DNA of 64,000 nt from contig NZ_MSJM01000004.1 of the NCBI RefSeq assembly GCF_001921845.1, positions 186,001-250,000 of the forward strand. Reading direction: 5' to 3'. Under the pieces are notes generated by a model, which saw only the letters and a list, made by a program, of their open reading frames with translations, did no database searches and had not been told where the DNA came from. Shown here in pieces: positions 55,285 through 64,000 of the stretch (position 1 is its first letter; the number at the start of each line of letters is the position of its first letter). The stretch comes from Streptococcus cuniculi. Lineage in GTDB: Bacteria > Bacillota > Bacilli > Lactobacillales > Streptococcaceae. The position numbers were made by a program, and so were the translations under genes.

Positions 55285-57981
55285 TTAAATCGCGTTCTTA
55301 TCCATACCTAATGCCCGTTGGACGAACTTGACAATTTCTACAATGATAATCATAGCGAAACTTCCGATGAGGACAACGCCCCATTGGCTAAGGTCAAGGT
55401 GTGTCACGTGGAAAATCGCTTCTAGTGGCTCAATGACAATGGTTGCAGCTAAAAGAATGAAGGATACAAGGATAGACCAGTTGAAGGTCTTAGACTTGAA
55501 TGGACCGACCGTCAAGATAGACTGGTAAACAGACTTGACATTGTAAGCGTGGAAGAGCTGAATCAAGCCAAGAGTTGCAAAGGCCATCGTAAGCGCATCC
55601 GCATGAATCGCTTTTACATCACCCACATGAACTGGATTTGCAATCGCATAGCCGTACACCGCAAGTACCAAGGCACCTTGTAGCAGACCTTGATAGATGA
55701 TAGAGCTCATGACACCGCCCGAGAAGAAACTTGACTTGCGTCCACGAGGTTTGTGGCTCATGACACCAGGTTCTGCTGGCTCAACCCCAAGGGCAATCGC
55801 TGGGAAGGTATCGGTTACCAAGTTGATCCACAATAGGTGAACAGGTTGCAACACATCCCAACCCAAGAGGGTTGCAAGGAAAATGGTCAAGACTTCAGCA
55901 GTGTTTGCTGAAAGGAGGTATTGAATGGTCTTTTGGATATTTGAGAAGACCTTCCGTCCTTCTTCAACGGCTACAATAATGGTTGCAAAGTTGTCATCGG
56001 CAAGGACCATGTCAGACGCACCTTTTGATACTTCTGTCCCTGTAATCCCCATACCGATACCAATGTCGGCTGTTTTAAGGGCTGGCGCGTCGTTGACACC
56101 GTCTCCGGTCATGGCAACGACCTTGCCTTGATTTTGCCATGCTTTTACGATACGAACTTTATGCTCAGGAGATACGCGGGCATAGACTGAATATTGACCA
56201 ACGACTTTCTCAAATTCTTCATCTGACAAGTTGTTCAATTCAGCACCTGTCAAAACGTGGTCTTCTGTATCATTGGCATCGATGATGCCAAGACGCTTGG
56301 CAATCGCTTCTGCTGTATCTTGGTGGTCACCTGTAATCATGATTGGACGGATACCTGCTTCTTTTGCCACGCGCACGGCTTCAGCAGCTTCTGCACGTTC
56401 TGGGTCAATCATTCCAATCAAACCAGAGAAAATCAAGTCGCTTTCAAGCGTTTCAGTTGTTAATTCCTCTGGAATACTATCAACAATCTTATAGGCACCA
56501 GCAAGGACACGGAGGGCTTGGTGAGCCATTTCAGAGTTGTTGGCTTTGATAGCTCCTGCCACTTCCTCTGTGATTGGGCTAACTGCTCCAGCCATATCCA
56601 CCATGGTTGAGCGTTGCAAGAGTTGGTCAGGCGCTCCCTTAACAGCTACAAAGAACTTACCATCTGGCAAGGGGTGAATTGTAGACATGAGCTTGCGGTC
56701 TGAATCAAATGGCAACTCCGCCACACGAGGATATTGGGCAAGGAAGCCTTTAACATCATAGTCTTTATCAAGTGCATATTGGATAAAGGCTGTCTCTGTC
56801 GGATCTCCGATGAGTTTTCCGTCCGCATCAATCTTGGTGTCATTTGCCAGAACAACTGCACCAAGTAAAGGCAAGTCAAGACCTGCTTCAATCACTTCCT
56901 TGGCGTCAACCAACTGACCGTTGTAATAGACTTTTTCCACGGTCATCTTGTTCATGGTCAGCGTACCTGTCTTGTCAGAGGCGATAATCTCTGTTGAACC
57001 AAGTGTTTCCACCGCTGGCAATTTACGGACAATGGAATTTCGTTTAGCAAGGACTTGAGTTCCTAAGGATAAGACAATGGTGACAATAGCTGGCAAACCT
57101 TCTGGAATCGCTGCAACCGCAAGGGCAACAGAGGTCAAGAGACCTGTCAATGGGTGTTCTCCACGGATAAAGACTGCAACGGCAAAAGTAATGGCTGCAA
57201 TGACCAAAATCACGTAGGTCAAGACCTTAGAAAGGTTGTTCAAGTTTTGCTTGAGTGGTGTATCTGTCTCATCGGCATCTTGGAGCATACCTGCGATATG
57301 ACCAACTTCGGTAAACATTCCCGTGTTTACCACCACACCAAGTCCACGACCGTAGGTCACGTTGGAGTTTTGGAAGGCCATATTGACACGGTCACCGATT
57401 CCTGCATCTTCTGCTAGAGTCACGCGGACATCTTTTTCCACAGGTACAGACTCACCTGTCAAAGCTGCTTCTTCGATTTTTAAGGAATTAGCTTCGAGCA
57501 AGCGCATATCAGCCGGTACCACATCTCCTGCCTCAAGACTGACGATATCACCGGGTACCAATTCTTTAGAATCAATCTCCGTCATGTGACCGTCACGCAA
57601 GACACGCGCTGCTGGGCTAGACATGGATTTAAGGGCTTCAATGGCTTCTTCAGCTTTGCCTTCTTGGTAAACACCAAAAATCGCATTGATGATGACCACA
57701 GCCAAGATGATAATGGCATCCGCAATATCTTCACCACCTGATGTCACAACGGATAGAATCGCTGCAATCAACAAGATGATAATCATCATATCCTTGAACT
57801 GGTCTAAGAATTTGGCTAAGAGCGAGCGTTTTTCGCCCTCTTCTAGCTCGTTACGACCATAGGTTTCAAGCCGTTTTTCTGCTTCATTACTTGACAGACC
57901 TTCTTCGCTCGCATCTAGCTCACGCAAGACAAGATCTGCATCTTGGGTGTAAAAAGCATGGCGCTTTTGTTCTGTTGGCAT
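55285..57981 (-). CDS. mgtA: P2-type Ca2+/Mn2+-exporting ATPase (MgtA/CaxP-like)
   Basis: The 898-residue P-type ATPase has TGESVPV, the phosphorylation motif SDKTGTLTMNK, the ion-site helix AIPEGLPAIVTIVLS and MTGDGVNDAPALK. It is of the PMR1/SERCA type with a cation-ATPase N-domain (residues 10-75). A pneumococcal homologue of this type (SP_1551) exports Ca2+ and Mn2+ and is induced through a yybP-ykoY riboswitch. The same RNA precedes this gene. The start at 57981 (MPTEQKRHAF) follows AAGGAGAAAAAC. Confidence 0.92.
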   Translation of the reverse strand: MPTEQKRHAFYTQDADLVLRELDASEEGLSSNEAEKRLETYGRNELEEGEKRSLLAKFLDQFKDMMIIILLIAAILSVVTSGGEDIADAIIILAVVIINAIFGVYQEGKAEEAIEALKSMSSPAARVLRDGHMTEIDSKELVPGDIVSLEAGDVVPADMRLLEANSLKIEEAALTGESVPVEKDVRVTLAEDAGIGDRVNMAFQNSNVTYGRGLGVVVNTGMFTEVGHIAGMLQDADETDTPLKQNLNNLSKVLTYVILVIAAITFAVAVFIRGEHPLTGLLTSVALAVAAIPEGLPAIVTIVLSLGTQVLAKRNSIVRKLPAVETLGSTEIIASDKTGTLTMNKMTVEKVYYNGQLVDAKEVIEAGLDLPLLGAVVLANDTKIDADGKLIGDPTETAFIQYALDKDYDVKGFLAQYPRVAELPFDSDRKLMSTIHPLPDGKFFVAVKGAPDQLLQRSTMVDMAGAVSPITEEVAGAIKANNSEMAHQALRVLAGAYKIVDSIPEELTTETLESDLIFSGLIGMIDPERAEAAEAVRVAKEAGIRPIMITGDHQDTAEAIAKRLGIIDANDTEDHVLTGAELNNLSDEEFEKVVGQYSVYARVSPEHKVRIVKAWQNQGKVVAMTGDGVNDAPALKTADIGIGMGITGTEVSKGASDMVLADDNFATIIVAVEEGRKVFSNIQKTIQYLLSANTAEVLTIFLATLLGWDVLQPVHLLWINLVTDTFPAIALGVEPAEPGVMSHKPRGRKSSFFSGGVMSSIIYQGLLQGALVLAVYGYAIANPVHVGDVKAIHADALTMAFATLGLIQLFHAYNVKSVYQSILTVGPFKSKTFNWSILVSFILLAATIVIEPLEAIFHVTHLDLSQWGVVLIGSFAMIIIVEIVKFVQRALGMDKNAI

Positions 57982-58013
57982 GTTTTTCTCCTTTTCGTCC
58001 CTTTTTGAAAACA

Positions 58014-58046
58014 CAAAAAGAGACTTGTTTTATTCAAACAAGTCTC
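58014..58046 (-). terminator. Terminator of the manganese riboswitch
   Basis: GAGACTTGTTT and AAACAAGTCTC pair on the minus strand around a short loop, followed by TTTTT, between the aptamer and the mgtA start. Confidence 0.85.
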
Positions 58047-58053
58047 GCTATTT

Positions 58054-58127
58054 CATACAAGGCCGGAAATTTCTTTCGGATTGACGACCTTGTAACGGAT
58101 ACTTCCGTCAGCTACTCCCTTGATATG
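58054..58127 (-). promoter_or_regulatory. yybP-ykoY (Mn2+) riboswitch
   Basis: The minus strand has P1 arms CAUAUCAAGG and CCUUGUAUG. After the first arm comes GGAGUAGC, then a CGGAAGUAUCCG hairpin. GUCGUCA follows, then a second hairpin (CCGAAAGAAAUUUCCGG) leading into GGCC. These are the conserved loops that hold Mn2+ between the two arms. Mn2+ binding is expected to let transcription pass the terminator. Confidence 0.85.
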
Positions 58128-58133
58128 TTGACC

Positions 58134-58162
58134 ATTATAGCAAATTTTTAGGTCATTTGCAA
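58134..58162 (-). promoter_or_regulatory. Promoter of the manganese riboswitch-mgtA transcript
   Basis: TTGCAA (58157-58162) and a TGc-extended TATAAT (58134-58139) are 17 bp apart on the minus strand. Confidence 0.82.
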
Positions 58163-58172
58163 GGATTTTTTC

Positions 58173-58559
58173 CTAGAAAATACCCCATCTAATCTTTAAA
58201 TGATACCGAGCCAGGTCTTGCCCAGTCTGTGGGATTTGGAGAGCATAGCCTACCGTGATTTGGTTTTCTCTTTTCTCGTAACGGTCTGTCACTACATGAA
58301 GAATCTGAATGCCGACTGGCGTTGCAATTTGCGTCACTGTTGTTTCTTGGTTGATAAAGTGCATGACGGACTTGGGCTTGGAAAAGCGGGTCATGGTGCA
58401 GTCCGTATCGGTGATTTTCAAGACCACGCGCTCTTTCTCGTCATTTTGATAGGTTAAATAGAGAAAACCGCCCTTTTCAACGGCCTCCACATCACGGATT
58501 TCCTCTACTACCTCCATTTCACCGTCAAGGTCAATTTCGTTTTGAATGATAATCTTCAT
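58173..58559 (-). CDS. DUF1934 family protein (YwiB-like)
   Basis: The 128-residue protein is a beta-rich, calycin-like DUF1934 member with the conserved strands GFLYLTYQNDE and a C-terminal YHLKIRW. Function unknown. Its start overlaps the TauE gene stop by four bases (ATGA), so they form one unit. It ends just before the mgtA promoter. Confidence 0.78.
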   Translation of the reverse strand: MKIIIQNEIDLDGEMEVVEEIRDVEAVEKGGFLYLTYQNDEKERVVLKITDTDCTMTRFSKPKSVMHFINQETTVTQIATPVGIQILHVVTDRYEKRENQITVGYALQIPQTGQDLARYHLKIRWGIF

Positions 58560-59449
58560 TTTTTCTCCTTTATCTGTGATACAAATGAGGAACGCAGCAA
58601 GGTCAAGCCTGTATAAGAAGCGATGAAGACCACGAGGATTTTCAGGTTATTGACATCTAAACTACTCAAAAACTTAGCGGCTGTCAACACTCCAAAAACT
58701 CCTCCGACAATAATCCCTAGCACACCAGACCAATTGACCCGACCTGATTGGATGAATTGCTTGGCACCTGCAGTCATAATCATGGCAGCATTTAGCATCA
58801 TAACAGGAAGAGCGATGGCTGGACTGATGCCCATCAGTGAAAAGAAAATCAGCTCTGGTGCATAATTGCCCAAGCCCATACTCATCAGCATCCCCACGAT
58901 AAAGTCAAAGATTACGCCAACTAGCAATTTCCAGCCTGACAAGCCACGAACATCCGTCGTCAGGTCAGCCCCTGGGTTGGTCACCATGCGATAGACCATA
59001 AAAAGAGCCGCGATGATGAGCAAGACGCCCAAAATTCGTTGCACCTTTTGGGTATTCCAATGCTGGGTCACGCGTGCACCAACAAAAGCTCCCGAAAAAG
59101 CTGCCGTTGCCATGGCCACCAAGGTCAGCAAGTCCACTTGGACAATGGTGATAAAGAGCAGGGCTTCTACCAAGACGGGAATGATATGGGCCGTCGTCAT
59201 GGTCGCTGGAATCTTTCTATCGTCCTCCACCAACTTGGTCGCCTTAAACAAGGTTGTGGTCGTCGCAAAGGTCCCAATCCCTAAGGTATCCAGCAAATCG
59301 GTAAGAAAGCCAATCCCAAACCCTGTCCAAAAGCGCTCTTTCAGGGAAATCTGATGCTTCTTCGCATAAGAAAAGATCGTCCACGCGATCCACAAAATCA
59401 GCCCGATCAAGAGGGCCTGAATAAGGTGTAAAATCATCTGTTCTGTCAT
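58556..59449 (-). CDS. TauE/SafE-family anion permease
   Basis: The 297-residue membrane protein has about eight segments in two halves, each with a Gly-rich helix (WTGFGIGFLTDLLDTLGIG and GVIFDFIVGMLMSMGLGNYAPE), typical of TauE/SafE sulfite/organosulfonate exporters. The substrate is unknown. The start at 59449 (MTEQMILHL) is chosen because a TATAAT box (59456-59461) ends six bases before it, with TTTACG 17 bp further up; this predicts a leaderless message. The longer reading would cross this promoter. Confidence 0.82.
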   Translation of the reverse strand: MTEQMILHLIQALLIGLILWIAWTIFSYAKKHQISLKERFWTGFGIGFLTDLLDTLGIGTFATTTTLFKATKLVEDDRKIPATMTTAHIIPVLVEALLFITIVQVDLLTLVAMATAAFSGAFVGARVTQHWNTQKVQRILGVLLIIAALFMVYRMVTNPGADLTTDVRGLSGWKLLVGVIFDFIVGMLMSMGLGNYAPELIFFSLMGISPAIALPVMMLNAAMIMTAGAKQFIQSGRVNWSGVLGIIVGGVFGVLTAAKFLSSLDVNNLKILVVFIASYTGLTLLRSSFVSQIKEKK

Positions 59450-59519
59450 ACTCTTATTATAATATGAAACCTCTTTTTCGTAAACAAGTTTTGACGTGAA
59501 ATCAGCAAATAGTTCACAG

Positions 59520-59724
59520 GCCCTGTTGTAAAATGAAGTGCAACAAAAAGACATGTTCGTCTGTTATACTAGAATTCCCCAACTCAGTATAGAAAGAAGC
59601 GAACATGTCCACCTATCATTCTACCACAAAATCTTCATATACACACCTTTCCACTTTCGAAAGAGGCCCTATTGTCAAGTCAAGTGCAACGATTTCGTAG
59701 TTGTACTAGAGTTGACAACAGGGC
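59520..59724. mobile_element. IS30-type insertion sequence remnant (internally deleted)
   Basis: The ends are inverted: GCCCTGTTGTAAA on the left and TTGACAACAGGGC on the right. Inside, at 59605, a transposase start remains (MSTYHSTTKSSYTHLSTFER, as in IS30-family proteins), preceded by a GACATGTTCG/CGAACATGTC hairpin. After about 25 codons the frame runs into right-end sequence and stops. Nearly all of the transposase is gone. Confidence 0.7.
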
Positions 59725-59760
59725 AAATAGCTCACAAAAGCACAATCGCTCTTTTTTTGA

Positions 59761-59766
59761 TATAAT
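59761..59766 (+). promoter_or_regulatory. HD-gene promoter, predicts a leaderless mRNA
   Basis: A TGa-extended TATAAT ends six bases before the ATG at 59773. No good -35 box is present, and only a weak AAAGA precedes the start. The promoter lies 37 bp beyond the IS remnant. Confidence 0.62.
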
Positions 59767-59772
59767 GAAAGA

Positions 59773-61086
59773 ATGAGTGAAAAAGTATTTCGTGACCCTG
59801 TTCATAATTATATTCATGTAGATCATGAACTCATCTACAACTTAATCAATACCAAAGAATTTCAACGACTACGCCGCATCAAACAGCTAGGAACCACCTC
59901 CTATACCTTTCATGGTGGTGAGCATAGTCGCTTTTCGCATTGCCTCGGGGCTTATGAAATCGCGCGGCAAATCGTGTCCACATTTGACACCAAATATCCA
60001 GAAACTTGGGATACCAACGATTCGCTCTTGACCATGGTCGCAGCGCTCCTACACGATGTCGGGCACGGAGCGTACTCCCATACCTTCGAGCGGCTCTTTG
60101 ACACGGACCACGAGGAGATGACCTGCCAGATTATCACCAGTAACGGCACGGAAATCAACAGCTTATTACGGCAGATTGCGCCTGATTTCCCTGAGAAGGT
60201 GGCAAGTGTCATCCGTCACACCTATCCCAATAAACAGGTGGTGCAACTGATTTCCAGCCAGATTGATGTCGACCGTATGGACTACCTGCTCCGTGATTCC
60301 TACTTTACAGGAACTAATTATGGACAGTTTGATTTGACACGGATTTTGCGGGTCATTCGCCCGACAGAAAACGGCATTGCCTTTAAAGAGTCGGGCATGC
60401 ATGCGGTGGAAGATTATGTCCTCAGTCGCTATCAAATGTACATGCAGGTTTATTTCCACCCTGCTAGTCGTTCCATGGAAGTCTTGCTCCAAAACCTCCT
60501 CAAACGAGCAAAGGTACTGTATCAAGACCAGCAGGCCTTCTTTGAAACGTCTTCACCTCGCTTGCTTCCTTTCTTTGAACAATCCTTTACGCTAGAGGAC
60601 TATTTGGCCTTAGACGATGGCGTCATGAATACCTATTTCCAGTCTTGGATCGCTGGACCAGATAAGATTTTATCAGACCTAGCCCAGCGCTACATCAACC
60701 GCAAGGTCTTCAAATCCATCACCTTTGATACACAGACAGAAGCCCATCTTTCAGTCTTAGAAGCCATTGTCAATCAAGTCGGCTTTGAGCCTAGCTACTA
60801 CACGGCGATTCATCATAATTTTGACTTGCCCTATGATATTTACAGACCAAATGCCAAGAAAAAACGGACGCAGATTGAGATGGTCAGAAAGGACGGTAGC
60901 CTGATTGAACTATCCCAGCTCTCTCCGATTGTTCATTCTCTGGCAGGGACAGTTCACGGCGACAGCCGCTTCTATTTTCCTAAGGAAATGCTCAAGGAAA
61001 CAGGTATTTTTGCCCAGCAGAGTGCGACGTTTCTAAGCTATATTCACAACGATCAATTTATTTATGGAGAACACGATGAGTATTAA
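59773..61086 (+). CDS. HD-domain dNTP triphosphohydrolase-like protein
   Basis: The 437-residue protein has the HD metal site (RFSHCLGAYEIAR, LLHDVGHGAYSHTFE, and ISSQIDVDRMDYLLRD) of the dGTPase/SAMHD1-like group, similar to YwfO of Bacillus and EF1143 of Enterococcus. It would hydrolyse dNTPs to deoxynucleosides and triphosphate. The Cof-type phosphatase gene overlaps its end by 11 bases, so they are coupled. Confidence 0.88.
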   Translation: MSEKVFRDPVHNYIHVDHELIYNLINTKEFQRLRRIKQLGTTSYTFHGGEHSRFSHCLGAYEIARQIVSTFDTKYPETWDTNDSLLTMVAALLHDVGHGAYSHTFERLFDTDHEEMTCQIITSNGTEINSLLRQIAPDFPEKVASVIRHTYPNKQVVQLISSQIDVDRMDYLLRDSYFTGTNYGQFDLTRILRVIRPTENGIAFKESGMHAVEDYVLSRYQMYMQVYFHPASRSMEVLLQNLLKRAKVLYQDQQAFFETSSPRLLPFFEQSFTLEDYLALDDGVMNTYFQSWIAGPDKILSDLAQRYINRKVFKSITFDTQTEAHLSVLEAIVNQVGFEPSYYTAIHHNFDLPYDIYRPNAKKKRTQIEMVRKDGSLIELSQLSPIVHSLAGTVHGDSRFYFPKEMLKETGIFAQQSATFLSYIHNDQFIYGEHDEY

Positions 61087-61882
61087 ACTTGTAGCCATTG
61101 ACATCGATGGTACCCTACTAAACAGCCAACATCAAATTACCCCAGAAGTCTATCAAGCCATTCAAGATGCCAAAAAAGCAGGCGTGAAAATCGTCATTGC
61201 AACAGGACGTCCGATTTCTGGTGTCAAGCGCATTTTAAGTGAATTAAATCTCCTAGACGAGGGAGACTATGTCATTACCTTTAACGGTGGACTGGTTCAA
61301 GAAACAGCGACCGGAAAGGATGTTGTGAAAGAGGGCTTGAGCTATGCTGACTACCTGGAATGGGAATACTTGTCACGCAAGCTAGATATCCCTATGCACG
61401 CTAGCCTAAAAGATGGCATGTATACTGCCAATCGCAACATCGGAAAATACACCGTCTATGAAGCGCAACTGGTGGATTCCCCCGTCTTTTACCGAACACC
61501 AGAAGAAATGGCAGACAAGGACATTATCAAGATCATGTTGGTGGATGAGGCTGAAAAGCTGGATGCTGCTCTTCCACAGATTCCAAGCGCCATGACCGAA
61601 CGCTTCAATGTCGCAAAATCAGCACCATTCTATCTAGAAGTTACACCTAAAACAGTCAATAAAGGCCAAGCTATCAAACAACTAAGCGCCTTACTAGGAT
61701 TGACCATGGACCAAACCATGGCCATCGGTGACCAAGAAAATGACCGTTCCATGCTAGAAGTTGTAGGAACAGCAGTCGTTATGGAAAATGGCAGTGCTGA
61801 ACTCAAAAAAATCGCGACCCATATCACCAAGTCAAACGATGAACACGGGGTTGCACACGCTATTAGAGAATGGGTATTGTAG
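61076..61882 (+). CDS. Cof-type HAD sugar/nucleotide phosphatase
   Basis: The 268-residue protein has HAD motif I AIDIDGTLLNS, motif II in IATGRPISG, and motif IV GDQENDRSMLE, with a C2B cap, like E. coli YidA. Substrates are usually sugar phosphates. The start at 61076 follows GGAGAACACG inside the HD gene. The TAG stop lies at the edge of a MITE remnant. Confidence 0.9.
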   Translation: MSIKLVAIDIDGTLLNSQHQITPEVYQAIQDAKKAGVKIVIATGRPISGVKRILSELNLLDEGDYVITFNGGLVQETATGKDVVKEGLSYADYLEWEYLSRKLDIPMHASLKDGMYTANRNIGKYTVYEAQLVDSPVFYRTPEEMADKDIIKIMLVDEAEKLDAALPQIPSAMTERFNVAKSAPFYLEVTPKTVNKGQAIKQLSALLGLTMDQTMAIGDQENDRSMLEVVGTAVVMENGSAELKKIATHITKSNDEHGVAHAIREWVL

Positions 61883-61951
61883 TCTTTTGAATGAACTTTG
61901 ATACATGGTCACTTTCGACTTGCCATACTCATATTCAATGAAAATCATAGA
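61880..61951. mobile_element. BOX-like MITE remnant (left half)
   Basis: tagtcttttgaatgaacttt, then tactcatattcaatgaaaatc, matches the left part of the 37544-37665 element. The right end is missing. It starts at the stop codon of the Cof gene. Confidence 0.55.
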
Positions 61952-62040
61952 CCAATAAAAGGAGTGGAACAATCGTGCTATAGAAGCCTCGATTGTCCAC
62001 TCCTTTGGCTATTGATTCTGTCAGCTACACTATAAAAATG

Positions 62041-62074
62041 AAGGAGGTTGGGTACTATCGTCCCAACCTCCTTT
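62041..62074. terminator. Bidirectional terminator between the Cof and GH25 genes
   Basis: AAGGAGGTTGGG and CCCAACCTCCTTTT form a 12-bp stem. The minus-strand side ends the GH25 gene. Confidence 0.85.
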
Positions 62075-62108
62075 TCTTCTGCTCACGATTTCGTACTATC
62101 AGTAACAA

Positions 62109-64000
62109 TCAATCTGTAAAGCGACCGGTGTAGTCGATATTCACATCAAAGAGATGTCGGCCTGGTAGTAACTGAGCTGCTGATGTATACTGCCAAGCTG
62201 CTGCACCGGCATGTAAGCCCATTGTTTTCGCTTGGTCAAAGGTCATCGTTTTATAAGGATATTGTGCTACCCAGAAATTTCCAATTCCAAATTGGCCTGT
62301 CTGAATCGGCCCAGCATACCCCAAGGTATTCACATCAATCCAACTAGCACCTGCATAGTGGACTAAATTTTGATAGCCCAGACGACGCATCTCTGCTTCC
62401 CAATCTTTCATATTGGCATTGATATTCTTACGAGTTTTGTACTCTTCAATGTCATTAACCATGACCGTACTTTTCGCAAGACCTAATTGAGCTGCAAAGG
62501 CTGTGAAATAACGTGCTTCTGCTTGAGCTGATGAACGATCTGTAAAGTGCGAATAATGGTAGACAGATACTTTTAGACCTGCCGCTTTGGCATTCTTGAT
62601 TTGATCCTGAGCGTAAGGGTTTTGATAGCTGGTACCTTCTGTCAGTTTGACAACAACACCAGATATACCCTGTTCTAAGAGTTTGCGGTAATCTGCCACA
62701 GACAAAGAACCATTATGGCTACTTACATCCACAAAGGCCTTAGGGGAGCGACTACTAACATTCAAATGCGTCTTTGTTCCACTCACCCTGTAACGCTTTC
62801 CTTGGCTCAAAATATAGAGTTCTGCGTGATAGACACCTGATTCAAACTGATGATTTCTTGCATGAACCTTTACCTTATATGAACCATTTGCTTGCTGATT
62901 AGCCTTATACCAGATAATATCATTTTGACCATTTATATCAGCCCAAACAGGAACATAGACAGCATCCACACTGGTAGAGGCACGAAGATTAGAGATATGA
63001 ACCTCAAAACTATCATCCAAATGATTCATTTTTTGAATCGCTATATCTGCTCGTGCTACTACATCTTTTATACTGACCGTTGTTCGAGTGGTGCCAGCCC
63101 CTACTCTTATTCCATCTGTATACTGAACATGCCAGTGGACATGATAAAGACCTTGATCATAGCCATGATTGCCCGGATCAATTGATACTGCATAACTTCC
63201 ATCTTTTTTCTTGGTAGCCTCATACCAACGAAGGTCATCTCGTCCCTTTTTAGCAGACCAAACAGGTATGAGAATACGTTGAATTTTTTGGGGACTTCTC
63301 AGATTGGAAATTAATACATCAAAACGGCCATTTGCCCTATTTTGATTGTGAATTTCAATCTTCCCACTTGGTTTAGTTGGTAGTGGAAGTTCCGTCCGAA
63401 TCGTACCAATACCCTCCTGACTACCATCTTTATAGCGATAGTAATAATGCACATGATAGCTGCCTGTTTCGTAGTGGTGCAGGCGGTTATCAATTCGGAT
63501 GTGATAAGTCCCGTCCGATTGTCGTTCGGCTTCATACCAACGCAAATCATCTTGACCACCTTTACTGGTCCAGACAGGAACACGTACTCCCTGAACCTCC
63601 TGAGAGGCACGAATATCACGGATCAACACATCAAAGGTCCCGTCATTTTCATTGATGTGCTGAATTTCAATCTTCCCACTTGGTCTAGTCGGCACTGGAA
63701 GTTCCGTCCGAATCGTACCAATACCCTCCTGACTACCATCTTTATAACGATAGTAATAATGCACATGATAGCTGCCTGTTTCGTAGTGGTGCAGGCGGTT
63801 ATCAATTCGGATGTGATAAGCCCCGTCCGATTGTCGTTCGGCTTCATACCAACGCAAATCATCTTGACCACCTTTACCGGTCCAGACAGGAACACGTACT
63901 CCCTGAACCTCCTGAGAGGCACGAATATCACGGATCAACACATCAAAGGTCCCGTCATTTTCATTGATGTGCTGAATTTCAATCTTCCCACTTGGTCTAG
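62109..64000 (-). CDS. GH25 muramidase with GBS Bsp-like repeats (5' end outside window)
   Basis: The reading frame is open to the window edge, so the start and any signal peptide lie beyond it. At least four tandem repeats of about 104 residues are visible (each with a RWYEA/WYKA core and YHVHYYYRY-type strand), matching the GBS Bsp-like repeat of streptococcal surface proteins. The last 210 residues are a GH25 lysozyme domain: FVDVSSHNG holds the first catalytic Asp and VMVNDIEEY the acidic pair, followed by AAWQYTSA. It would cut the MurNAc-GlcNAc bond of peptidoglycan at the cell surface. The two outermost repeats are nearly identical in DNA. No LPXTG is present. Confidence 0.9.
   Translation of the reverse strand, partial: RPSGKIEIQHINENDGTFDVLIRDIRASQEVQGVRVPVWTGKGGQDDLRWYEAERQSDGAYHIRIDNRLHHYETGSYHVHYYYRYKDGSQEGIGTIRTELPVPTRPSGKIEIQHINENDGTFDVLIRDIRASQEVQGVRVPVWTSKGGQDDLRWYEAERQSDGTYHIRIDNRLHHYETGSYHVHYYYRYKDGSQEGIGTIRTELPLPTKPSGKIEIHNQNRANGRFDVLISNLRSPQKIQRILIPVWSAKKGRDDLRWYEATKKKDGSYAVSIDPGNHGYDQGLYHVHWHVQYTDGIRVGAGTTRTTVSIKDVVARADIAIQKMNHLDDSFEVHISNLRASTSVDAVYVPVWADINGQNDIIWYKANQQANGSYKVKVHARNHQFESGVYHAELYILSQGKRYRVSGTKTHLNVSSRSPKAFVDVSSHNGSLSVADYRKLLEQGISGVVVKLTEGTSYQNPYAQDQIKNAKAAGLKVSVYHYSHFTDRSSAQAEARYFTAFAAQLGLAKSTVMVNDIEEYKTRKNINANMKDWEAEMRRLGYQNLVHYAGASWIDVNTLGYAGPIQTGQFGIGNFWVAQYPYKTMTFDQAKTMGLHAGAAAWQYTSAAQLLPGRHLFDVNIDYTGRFTD

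Overview
The window reads as Streptococcus chromosome. The housekeeping proteins (enolase, GyrB, EzrA, RodA, FtsEX, type-B L31, RapZ-YvcK-WhiA) are of streptococcal type, and so are the promoters, the BOX-like repeats and the manganese-riboswitch-controlled P-type ATPase. The species cannot be fixed from the sequence alone. The low-to-moderate GC and repeats bounded by GGGAGTGGGAC arms would fit the suis/mitis/sanguinis side of the genus. Most genes lie on the minus strand.

Layout. 1-3290: a sugar PTS locus (EIICB plus ChbG-type deacetylase), divergent from an RpiR regulator, with overlapping promoters and a cre site. 3291-3953: a repeat cluster. 3954-5996: a P1B-4 metal exporter behind a NiCo (czcD) riboswitch. 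6072-7244: a decayed Sel1 gene and a RelBE-type module. 7256-20316: core genes (eno, serB, ezrA, gyrB, rodA, rpmE2, a Pde2-type phosphodiesterase, flavodoxin) with yeiH, yueI and an apbE unit among them. 20759-24142: two ClC transporters, an Fst-type type I toxin-antitoxin locus and tRNA-Arg(CCT). 24186-31921: rplS, rapZ-yvcK-whiA, ridA, osmC, asnS, aspB, ypmB. 32070-40186: regulators and accessory enzymes. 40735-50794: proBAC, dinG, a metallo-beta-lactamase-fold hydrolase, prfB-ftsE-ftsX. 50828-59449: queG, a VanZ-like protein, two TM2 proteins, DUF2785, a Ca2+/Mn2+ ATPase behind a yybP-ykoY riboswitch, DUF1934, TauE/SafE. 59520-64000: an IS30-type remnant, an HD phosphohydrolase, a Cof-type phosphatase, and the 3' part of a GH25 muramidase with Bsp-like repeats.

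The most unusual item is a 49-residue ORF (17697-17846) that overlaps the stop codon of a leader-less, presumably cytosolic, ApbE flavin transferase. It carries two copies of the DxxSGAS flavinylation signature. If translated, it would be a minimal double-flavin carrier encoded with its own modifying enzyme.

Other themes. Two metal-exporting ATPases have different metal-sensing riboswitches. At least eight genes have a -10 box 6-9 nt before the start codon and no Shine-Dalgarno sequence, so they are probably leaderless. The intergenic repeats are mosaics of swappable hairpins with compensatory stem changes. A 50-bp terminator unit is repeated four times behind rpmE2. All family assignments come from reading motifs; no database search was run.
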